Source: an uncultured Bacteroidales bacterium
Lineage (GTDB): Bacteria > Bacteroidota > Bacteroidia > Bacteroidales > P3
Reading direction: 5' to 3'
Length of the DNA: 7,801 bases
Assembly: GCA_937906975.1 (NCBI GenBank)
Contig: CALCUN010000123.1
Coordinates: forward strand, 1 to 7,801
The translations under genes and the position numbers were made by a program. The notes under the pieces were generated by a model, which was given only the letters and a program-made list of their open reading frames with translations, was not told the DNA's origin and ran no database searches. Shown piece by piece: positions 1-6,100 of this stretch; positions within the stretch are counted from its first letter, which is position 1; every line of letters starts with the position of its first letter.

Positions 1-60
1 ACCATTAGAGCAATTTTGACTAAAAATATCATGAATTTTGACCATTAGGCCAAAAATTTG
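1..60. repeat. Imperfect short repeats in non-coding DNA at the left edge
   Basis: The 9-mer AATTTTGAC occurs at 12-20 and 34-42, and ACCATTAG occurs at 1-8 and 41-48. Bases 34-43 and 48-57 can also form a weak hairpin with a 4-base loop; it pairs slightly better as minus-strand RNA, where one mismatch becomes a G-U wobble, but no T-run follows. No open reading frame of note lies in 1-113. This could be the end of a degenerate repeat extending beyond the window, or chance in AT-rich DNA. Confidence 0.25.
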
Positions 61-113
61 AAGTTGTATCTGTAAAATATGATAAAAAATAAAGATAATT
101 CAAACAAACAAAG

Positions 114-146
114 AAAAGGCGACTGAAATAATATCAATCGCCTTTT
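114..146 (-). terminator. Rho-independent terminator of ppdK
   Basis: Arms at 114-126 and 134-146 form a 13-pair stem around a 7-base loop. The only imperfection (123 against 137) is an A-C mismatch on the plus strand but a G-U wobble in minus-strand RNA, so the hairpin fits minus-strand transcription. It starts 24 bases after the ppdK stop codon and is followed on the minus strand by a T-rich stretch (CCTTTTCTTTGTTTG). The AGGCGA core gives the stem its GC content. It most likely ends the ppdK transcript, and any read-through from the genes upstream. Confidence 0.8.
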
Positions 147-170
147 GTGTTTTATGTATTTCGGTTTTTA

Positions 171-2882
171 TTATTTTTCGCTTACTGCTGCTTGTGCTGC
201 TGCAAGTCTTGCAACCGGTACTCTATAAGGAGAGCATGATACATAGTTCATTCCGTTTTTGAAGAAGAATTTAACTGATTCTGGATCTCCTCCGTGTTCT
301 CCACAAACTCCTACTTTTAAGTTTTGTTTTGTAGAGCGTCCTCTTTGAACTCCCAATGTAACTAATTGTCCTACTCCTTCTTGGTCTAATGTTTGGAATG
401 GATCAGCAGGGATTATTTTTTCTGCTTGGTAAGTTTCCAAAATACCATTTACGTCATCACGAGAGAATCCGAAGGTCATTTGTGTTAAGTCGTTTGTTCC
501 AAATGAGAAGAAGTCTGCTACTTCTGCTATTTTGTCTGCTACCAATGTTGCTCTTGGGATTTCTATCATTGTTCCGTACAAGTAATCTATCTTAGAGCTT
601 GTTTCTGCTTCAACTTCTGCGTGAACTCTGTCGCAAATTGCTTTTTGGTGTTTAAGTTCTGTTACAGATATTGTCAATGGAACCATGATTTCTAAGTGTG
701 GATCAAAGCCTTCTTTTCTTAATTCTGACTCTGCTTCAAATAATGCTCTGAATTGTGTTTCTGTGATTTCAGGATAAGTGATTCCTAATCTTACTCCTCT
801 TAATCCCATCATTGGGTTTACTTCTTCCAATGCTACAATTCTCTTATTTAATTCTTCTGTTGCAATTCCTAATTCTTTTGCTAAAGCTTCTACATTTTCT
901 TGTGTGTGTGGCACAAATTCATGCAAAGGTGGGTCGATCAAACGGAATGTTACTGGTTTTCCGTTCATCACTTGCATTGTTCCTTTTACTGCTTTTTTGA
1001 TGTAAGGTAATAATTCGTTCAACCAGTGTTTTCTTTCTTCTGTTGAGCCAGAAAGAATCATTTTTCTTAATATTGCTAATGGTTTTTCTGAGTTTTCTCC
1101 ATAGAACATGTGCTCAATTCTGAACAATCCTATACCTTCTGCTCCAAAATCTATTGCTTGTTGTGCATCTTTTGGGTTGTCTGCGTTTGTTCTAACGCCC
1201 ATTGTTCTGTATTTATCAACCAATTGCATGAATTGTTTGAACAATTCGTTTTCTGATGCATTGATTGTTGCTACTGCTCCTTCGTAAACTGTTCCTTTTG
1301 TTCCGTTTAAGCTAAGTGTGTCTCCTTCTTTGTAAGTTTTTCCACCCATTGAAACAGTTTTTGCTTCCATATCTATTTTCAAAGCACTGCAACCTACTAT
1401 ACAACATTTACCCCAACCTCTTGCAACTAAGGCTGCGTGAGATGTCATACCACCTCTTTCTGTTAAGATACCTGTTGCAGCACGCATACCTTCAACATCT
1501 TCTGGGTTTGTTTCTTCTCTTACTAAGATGTTAGCGATTCCTGCTTTTTCAAGACGCATTGCTTCTTCGCTTGTCATAGCTATCACTCCTACTGCACCAC
1601 CAGGACCTGCTGGTAAACCTTGTGCGATTACTGTGTGTTTAGCTTCTTCTTTTGCGTCTAAGATTGGGTGAAGTAATTCATCTAATTGTTCTGGAGATAC
1701 TCTACAAATAGCTTCTTTTTCTGAGATTAAGCCTTCGCCAAGCATTTCCATTGCCATTGTAACTGCAGCAACTCCTGTTCTTTTTCCAACACGGCATTGA
1801 AGCATGTACAATTTGTTGTTTTGAATTGTGAACTCGATATCAAGCATATCACGGAAATTCTTTTCTAATATTTCTCTGATATCGCAAAGTTCTTTATATG
1901 TTTCAGGCATTACCTCTTGCATTGAAGGTAAGTGCTTGTTTTGTTCTGTTTTTGTTTCGCTGTTCAATGGATTTGGTGTTCTGATACCTGCAACAACGTC
2001 TTCTCCTTGTGCGTTTATCAACCATTCTCCATAGAATTGATTATCTCCGTTTGCTGGGTTACGAGTAAATGCTACTCCTGTTGCAGAATCGTTACCCATG
2101 TTACCGAATACCATCGCTTGAACGTTTACTGCAGTTCCCCAATCATCAGGAATACCCTCAATTCTTCTGTAAGCAACAGCTTTTTTACCGTTCCAAGATT
2201 TGAATACGGCTCTAATTCCACCTTCTAATTGCTTTTGAGCATCGTCAGGGAACTCTACGCCGATGTTTTCTTTTACAACTTTTTTGAATTCTTCTGCTAA
2301 ATACATCAAATCCTCAGTTGTAAGATCAGTATCTTGCTTGTATCCTTTTGAATGTTTGTATTCGTCAAACATATCATCAAGCAATCTACGAATACCAACG
2401 CCTTTACATGGTTCTAAGCCTTCAGCTTTTTCCATTACAACGTCAGCATACATCATGATTAAACGTCTGTATGAATCGTAAACAAAACGAGGGTTGTCAG
2501 TTTTCTTAATCAATCCTGGTATTGTTTCAGAACATAATCCTATATTCAAAACTGTATCCATCATTCCTGGCATTGAGCTTCTTGCTCCTGAACGACAAGA
2601 TACTAACAAGCAATTATCCTTATCACCATAAGTCATTCCCATTACTTGTTCGGCGTTTTTAAGACCTTCTTTAACTTGTTCCATTAAGCCTTCTGGTAAT
2701 TGACAACCGTTTGCATAGTAATCAGTACAGCATTCTGTTGTAATTGTTAATCCAGCAGGAACAGGCAATCCTAAATGACACATTTCTGCCAAATTTGCTC
2801 CTTTTCCCCCAAGCAGATTCTTCATATCTGCCTTACCTTCTGCGGTCTTACCACCAAAAGTGTAAACGTACTTTTTTGTCAT
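171..2882 (-). CDS. ppdK: Pyruvate, phosphate dikinase
   Basis: Cytosolic enzyme that reversibly converts pyruvate, ATP and phosphate to PEP, AMP and pyrophosphate. The 903 residues are full length for the bacterial family and the three expected domains are in order. The N-terminal ATP-grasp nucleotide domain (about 1-340) has the GGKGANLAEM start and the SCRSGARSSMPGMMDT loop (95-110). The swivelling phosphohistidine domain (about 410-500) has GGMTSHAALVARG with catalytic His482, next to Thr480, the threonine phosphorylated by the regulatory protein in plant enzymes. The C-terminal PEP/pyruvate TIM barrel (about 530-900) has GLFRIEHMF, NPMMGLRGVRLG, metal ligands Glu774 and Asp798 (in GTNDLTQ) and catalytic Cys860 (GVCGEHGGDP). 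These match His455, Glu745, Asp769 and Cys831 of the Clostridium symbiosum enzyme with a steady offset of 27-29, so it should be active. The direction in the cell cannot be read from sequence; in anaerobic Bacteroidota it often runs toward pyruvate or serves PPi-based energy saving. The start is the ATG just before TKKYVYTFGG, which matches the family N-terminus. Confidence 0.97.
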   Translation of the reverse strand: MTKKYVYTFGGKTAEGKADMKNLLGGKGANLAEMCHLGLPVPAGLTITTECCTDYYANGCQLPEGLMEQVKEGLKNAEQVMGMTYGDKDNCLLVSCRSGARSSMPGMMDTVLNIGLCSETIPGLIKKTDNPRFVYDSYRRLIMMYADVVMEKAEGLEPCKGVGIRRLLDDMFDEYKHSKGYKQDTDLTTEDLMYLAEEFKKVVKENIGVEFPDDAQKQLEGGIRAVFKSWNGKKAVAYRRIEGIPDDWGTAVNVQAMVFGNMGNDSATGVAFTRNPANGDNQFYGEWLINAQGEDVVAGIRTPNPLNSETKTEQNKHLPSMQEVMPETYKELCDIREILEKNFRDMLDIEFTIQNNKLYMLQCRVGKRTGVAAVTMAMEMLGEGLISEKEAICRVSPEQLDELLHPILDAKEEAKHTVIAQGLPAGPGGAVGVIAMTSEEAMRLEKAGIANILVREETNPEDVEGMRAATGILTERGGMTSHAALVARGWGKCCIVGCSALKIDMEAKTVSMGGKTYKEGDTLSLNGTKGTVYEGAVATINASENELFKQFMQLVDKYRTMGVRTNADNPKDAQQAIDFGAEGIGLFRIEHMFYGENSEKPLAILRKMILSGSTEERKHWLNELLPYIKKAVKGTMQVMNGKPVTFRLIDPPLHEFVPHTQENVEALAKELGIATEELNKRIVALEEVNPMMGLRGVRLGITYPEITETQFRALFEAESELRKEGFDPHLEIMVPLTISVTELKHQKAICDRVHAEVEAETSSKIDYLYGTMIEIPRATLVADKIAEVADFFSFGTNDLTQMTFGFSRDDVNGILETYQAEKIIPADPFQTLDQEGVGQLVTLGVQRGRSTKQNLKVGVCGEHGGDPESVKFFFKNGMNYVSCSPYRVPVARLAAAQAAVSEK

Positions 2883-2947
2883 CTTTTTAAAATGAAATTT
2901 GTTATTAATATGTTATAAATTTATCAAAAACACTCTAATGCGATTTG

Positions 2948-2955
2948 CAAAAATA
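2948..2955 (-). promoter_or_regulatory. Possible -7 element of a ppdK promoter
   Basis: On the minus strand these bases read TATTTTTG, matching the Bacteroidota -7 consensus TAnnTTTG, and are followed by CAA. The element lies 65 bases upstream of the ppdK start codon, giving a leader of about 55-60 bases. No TTTG or TTG is found 19-20 bases further upstream, which would fall in the end of the lipoprotein gene, so this is only half a promoter. The sequence is also T-rich enough for a chance match. Confidence 0.4.
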
Positions 2956-2970
2956 CAAAAAAATATCTTT

Positions 2971-4518
2971 TTATTTTATTTTTTTCCTTAGAAATTTCTG
3001 ATTTGTTTGCGGTTTATATTCGTATGCTCCTATGCTTGGCGGATCCAAACGATAGTTTCCCTCTATATCGTAAGGCAAATTATAACCCCAAATACCATTT
3101 CCTTTACCTATACAAGGAGAATTTTCTTGCAAATGTAAGTCTCCCTCCGATGGCTCTACAAACATAGGCTCTTGATTCAAAATAGAATTTGTAAAAAGAT
3201 TAGCATTTTGATTTTCTCCTTCGTATTTAACCAAACAATAGTCAAATCTTATAGTAGAAAGACTTTGCTCTATCATATCAAACTCTATTTCCGAATCAGC
3301 AAGAGCGCCATAAACAATACAATTATAAAACTCTGCCTTTTCTATCTGCCTAAATTGCACATTAGAATTAACATCTAAATAATAATCGTTAAAATACAGC
3401 AATGGAGTTGTACGAGTTTTATAATTCCAATAGTTTGCGAAAGTACAATGTACAAATTGATAACTTCCGCCAAGGGTAAGTGCTAAATTATAACTACCAC
3501 AATTTTGAATAAGTGAGTTTTTCATATCCAAAACTGCCCCTCTTGAATAAAGGCCTATATAAGAACAATTCTCAATCCTTGTATTCATCATTTCTATTGT
3601 AGGATTGCTCGTAACACATGTATCAACCAAAACTCCAATCGTTGCATTCTTTACAACAACATTATTTAATATATTATCCTTACTGCCAGCCCAAAATCTA
3701 AGACTGCCCCATTGTCCCGGAATATCTTTATAATATTCATCTAATCTAAGACCTTGAAAAACTATTGGCTGACTCACATCGCCCTCTGCCTTTAAAGTAG
3801 CGTCTTTATACACCCAAAATTCAGCCGAGTTTTGAAAATGTATTCTCGTATTCGCACCCAAATTAAGAGTATAAGCAGAATCCACAGCACAAACGCCTAA
3901 AACAACGTGAGGTTTATCACTTTTCCATTCAATATCGTTACCATTTACGATAACTCCGCAACTCTCTGGATTTTCATGAGCCATTGAAAACCAAATTGTG
4001 TCATATCCTCCACTCTGATTAGAGGACAAAAGATAATGACTTGGTTTGTGATAATAGGCATCTTGTCCGTAGGCTTGCAAAAGCACTTTTTGACTTTTAT
4101 TATTAAAGAAAAACTCAATAGAGTCCTCAACAAGTAAAGGATTTGACTGATTGTTATAATCCAATTCCAATCTCACGAAAATATAAAGGCTATCCCTTGC
4201 TCCTATTTCAATATCCCTTGCAACAAGGCTTGTATCTCCATCAACATTTAGCCTATAAAAACTTGCACTACCCGACCCTAATGTTATTCTATCAATCTTC
4301 ACGGCTTGGTTTTCATTATTATAAACCATAAGTGTTTTAGTTACCGAACCAATAGTTGTAAAAACAGTATCAAACATAAGAGTGTCGGCACTGAATTTTA
4401 GTTCTACCGCAGGCGAAGAGGTATAATCATTTTCATCTACGCAAGAGGTAAAACAAAAACCAAGTATCAAACAAAAAAATGCTAAAAATAAAAACGTAAC
4501 TTTTGAAGATAGTTTCAT
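2971..4518 (-). CDS. Beta-helix repeat lipoprotein, probably surface-exposed
   Basis: A 515-residue lipoprotein of unknown function. The N-terminus has KLSSK, a hydrophobic stretch and a lipobox-like FTSC with the lipidated cysteine at 26. The next residues, VDEND, are acidic, resembling the export signal that sends Bacteroidota lipoproteins to the cell surface. Residues about 38-150 look like an Ig-like beta-sandwich (alternating beta pattern, SADTLMFDTVFTTIGS, ending LQAYGQD). Residues about 205-455 look like a right-handed parallel beta-helix, with PGQWGSLRFW at 267-276 and repeated short strands with Asn and Cys turns. The end carries NSPCIGKGNG (466-475) and SIGAYEY (495-501), a closing motif common in Bacteroidota beta-helix proteins. 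No catalytic motif is recognised. The ATG used here lies 7 bases after the DUF362 stop; a TTG 21 bases further upstream would overlap that gene and add KLNRRN before the signal peptide, so the ATG is preferred. It is probably co-transcribed with the DUF362 gene. The family resemblance is from memory of motifs, not a search. Confidence 0.85.
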   Translation of the reverse strand: MKLSSKVTFLFLAFFCLILGFCFTSCVDENDYTSSPAVELKFSADTLMFDTVFTTIGSVTKTLMVYNNENQAVKIDRITLGSGSASFYRLNVDGDTSLVARDIEIGARDSLYIFVRLELDYNNQSNPLLVEDSIEFFFNNKSQKVLLQAYGQDAYYHKPSHYLLSSNQSGGYDTIWFSMAHENPESCGVIVNGNDIEWKSDKPHVVLGVCAVDSAYTLNLGANTRIHFQNSAEFWVYKDATLKAEGDVSQPIVFQGLRLDEYYKDIPGQWGSLRFWAGSKDNILNNVVVKNATIGVLVDTCVTSNPTIEMMNTRIENCSYIGLYSRGAVLDMKNSLIQNCGSYNLALTLGGSYQFVHCTFANYWNYKTRTTPLLYFNDYYLDVNSNVQFRQIEKAEFYNCIVYGALADSEIEFDMIEQSLSTIRFDYCLVKYEGENQNANLFTNSILNQEPMFVEPSEGDLHLQENSPCIGKGNGIWGYNLPYDIEGNYRLDPPSIGAYEYKPQTNQKFLRKKIK

Positions 4519-4525
4519 ATTTCTT

Positions 4526-5626
4526 CTATTTAACTTCAACTAAAATGTATTTTCTTTTACCCATTTTTAGTTTTTCAGCATATTCTAATTGAGCTTTTCC
4601 ACTCTTTCCGCTTTCTTTTAAGAATGGGTCATCACATTGATGTCCCTTTGCAACTAAATCTAAACTTGCTTGGTCAATTGCAACAATATCTCTTGAAGCT
4701 AAAATTCCTATATCTTGTGTAAAAGGTGCAGGAGCCTTAGAAGAGCAATCGCACACAGAAGAAATATTTGCTAATACATTTATATATACCATTGGTTTAA
4801 GACTTGTAGCAACGCAAGCATACTCTACCAATCTTTCTAAGAAGACATCGCCTGTCAATTCCACTTTTTTAGGAGAAAAAAGCTTTAATGGACATTCTGC
4901 AATACACTTTGCACAACCTATACATTTAGTTGTGTCTATGTGAACTTGACCTTCAAGGCTTATTGCTGAGGCTGGACAGTTGTTTACACAGTTTGCACAA
5001 CTCACACACTCACTTGGCTTATTTATTTGCGGAATATCCGATGCGTGTTGTGCCATTTTTCCACCAGGAGATGCAAATCCCATTGCTATATTCTTGATTG
5101 CACCACCAAATCCCGCAGAGCCATGACCTTTAAAGTGTGAATAAATTATGTAATTATCATAATCCATAAAGCCTTTTCCAAGCTTCACGTTTTTATAGTG
5201 CTTTAATCCCATTCCTTCTGTTGAGATATTTATTTCTCCGTCTTTATCTAAAATATCTATTGGTGCAAAAGTAAATCCATGTTGCTTAGCCAATGCGATA
5301 TGTTTATCGGTAAATCTTCTTTTGCTAACATAAAGCACATTGGTTTCTACCCATGTAGCTTTTGTTTCTTGCATTAAAAGTCTTGTTAATTCAGGATTTA
5401 AAAAGTTTTTATTACCTTCTTCTCCAAAGTGTATCTTTACACCTGTCTTTCCTTGTAAATCAACTCCTAAAAGCTTATATAATTTCAACACATTCTCTGG
5501 TGTGATTTCTTTTACATAATAAACAATAGCGGGTTCTTCTTCTTTTTGTTTGCTATTATCTTGTGCAAATACATTCATTGCAAAAAACGACAAGAGCATT
5601 AAGATTAAAACTTTCTTAGATTTCAT
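4526..5626 (-). CDS. Exported DUF362 protein with two [4Fe-4S] ferredoxin motifs
   Basis: A 366-residue DUF362-family protein; no biochemical role is firmly established for this branch. Residues 1-21 form a Sec-type signal peptide: basic KSKK, hydrophobic core, then VFA with likely cleavage before Gln22. There is no twin-arginine motif. DUF362 sequence follows (about 34-190), including the family motif HFKGHGSAGFGGAIKNIAMG (164-183). A bacterial ferredoxin insert lies at about 205-250, with Cys207, 210, 213, 217 (CX2CX2CX3CP) and Cys235, 238, 241, 245 in the same pattern, enough for two [4Fe-4S] clusters. The DUF362 part then resumes with VCDCSS (Cys292 and 294), a Cys pair that may bind metal, then DIGILASRDIVAIDQASLDLV. 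It is the first gene of a unit with the lipoprotein and has its own promoter, divergent from the hydrogenase maturation operon. Electron transfer in the periplasm is an inference; iron-sulfur proteins are usually exported folded through Tat, so the Sec signal is odd. The start ATG is clear because the signal peptide begins there. Confidence 0.9.
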   Translation of the reverse strand: MKSKKVLILMLLSFFAMNVFAQDNSKQKEEEPAIVYYVKEITPENVLKLYKLLGVDLQGKTGVKIHFGEEGNKNFLNPELTRLLMQETKATWVETNVLYVSKRRFTDKHIALAKQHGFTFAPIDILDKDGEINISTEGMGLKHYKNVKLGKGFMDYDNYIIYSHFKGHGSAGFGGAIKNIAMGFASPGGKMAQHASDIPQINKPSECVSCANCVNNCPASAISLEGQVHIDTTKCIGCAKCIAECPLKLFSPKKVELTGDVFLERLVEYACVATSLKPMVYINVLANISSVCDCSSKAPAPFTQDIGILASRDIVAIDQASLDLVAKGHQCDDPFLKESGKSGKAQLEYAEKLKMGKRKYILVEVK

Positions 5627-5657
5627 AACATAAATATTTTAATAGTTTTTCACCTTG

Positions 5658-5688
5658 CAAAGATAATTATTTTTAAGAAAAATACAAA
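5658..5688 (-). promoter_or_regulatory. Bacteroidota-type promoter for the DUF362-lipoprotein unit
   Basis: On the minus strand a -33 element TTTG (5688-5685) is followed after exactly 19 bases by TATCTTTG (5665-5658), matching the consensus TTTG, N19-20, TAnnTTTG of the Bacteroidota housekeeping sigma factor. Initiation would fall near 5651-5655, giving a leader of about 25-30 bases before the ATG at 5626. Both elements and the spacing fit, making this one of the two best promoters in the window. Confidence 0.75.
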
Positions 5689-5704
5689 TTTACATAACAA
5701 AGTC

Positions 5705-5734
5705 TTGGTATTTTACATTTATATTGTATATTTG
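5705..5734 (+). promoter_or_regulatory. Bacteroidota-type promoter for the TM1266-hydG operon
   Basis: A -33 element TTG (5705-5707, preceded by C rather than the consensus T) is followed after 19 bases by TATATTTG (5727-5734), a perfect match to TAnnTTTG. Initiation is expected near 5738-5741, leaving a leader of about 90 bases before the ATG at 5832. The leader is A-rich and has no Shine-Dalgarno site near the start, as is usual in this phylum. Confidence 0.75.
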
Positions 5735-5759
5735 CAAGAGCATTTCCAAAGAATATGGC

Positions 5760-5788
5760 GTTTAGACAGTTCAATGCAAGTGCTAAAC
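5760..5788 (+). other. Small hairpin in the leader of the TM1266-hydG operon
   Basis: GTTTAG at 5760-5765 can pair with CTAAAC at 5783-5788 around a 17-base loop in the 5' leader. The six-pair stem is weak. It lies inside a possible 12-codon reading frame (ATG at 5755, stop TAA at 5791-5793, peptide MAFRQFNASAKP). No known riboswitch or attenuator is recognised, no T-run follows, and both could be chance. Confidence 0.2.
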
Positions 5789-5831
5789 CTTAATTAAAAG
5801 AAAACAACAACTAATCCAAAAGTAAGAACTG

Positions 5832-6098
5832 ATGGAAAAGAGAATTGGAACAATAAGTATAATCATCTACCGCAGGGAAGTAGCTGCGCAGGTAAACGAA
5901 ATCATTAGTCAATACAGCGACTTTATTTTAGCTCGTCAAGGATTACCTTTGCCAGAGAAGGGTTTGAATATTATTACCTTAATAATCGAAACCACTTCTG
6001 ATAACATTAATGCTTTAACTGGCAAGATTGGAAGATTAAAAGACGTAGAAGTAAAGTCAATATTATCAAAAAACATTCAGAATACAAATAAAGAATAA
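5832..6098 (+). CDS. TM1266-type iron-only hydrogenase system regulator
   Basis: An 88-residue protein matching the TM1266 family, known mainly as a companion of [FeFe]-hydrogenase maturation genes and named a putative regulator. The family is small (about 80-90 residues) with an ACT-like fold resembling the ligand-binding domain of NikR. Visible here are an N-terminal strand RIGTISIIIY, a helix REVAAQVNEIISQYSD, the motif RQGLP then KGLNIITLIIE, and a C-terminal NALTGKIGRLKDVEVKSILSK. No DNA-binding domain is visible, so if it regulates it must do so by a partner or by sensing; its biochemical role is unproven. It is the first gene of a two-gene operon, its stop lying 2 bases before the hydG start. 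The ATG is chosen because the family N-terminus begins there. Confidence 0.92.
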   Translation: MEKRIGTISIIIYRREVAAQVNEIISQYSDFILARQGLPLPEKGLNIITLIIETTSDNINALTGKIGRLKDVEVKSILSKNIQNTNKE

Positions 6099-6100
6099 TT

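Noticed and set aside
34..57. Hairpin at the left edge as a second terminator
   Set aside because: The stem has a mismatch or wobble and no T-run follows in either direction; the hairpin at 114-146 already serves ppdK.
389..2481. Several plus-strand open frames of 60-98 codons inside the ppdK region (for example 778-1005 and 1932-2228)
   Set aside because: They lie antisense to a full-length, well-conserved ppdK, have low-complexity Leu/Ser/Phe-rich translations, and show no recognisable domain or promoter.
3172..4331. Short open frames on both strands within the lipoprotein gene (3172-3378, 3945-4133, 4143-4331)
   Set aside because: All overlap a gene with a coherent signal peptide and domain layout; their translations resemble nothing and have no start signals.
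5740..5831. Riboswitch or attenuator in the TM1266-hydG leader
   Set aside because: Only a six-pair stem is present, with no conserved riboswitch core recognised and no terminator-like T-run.
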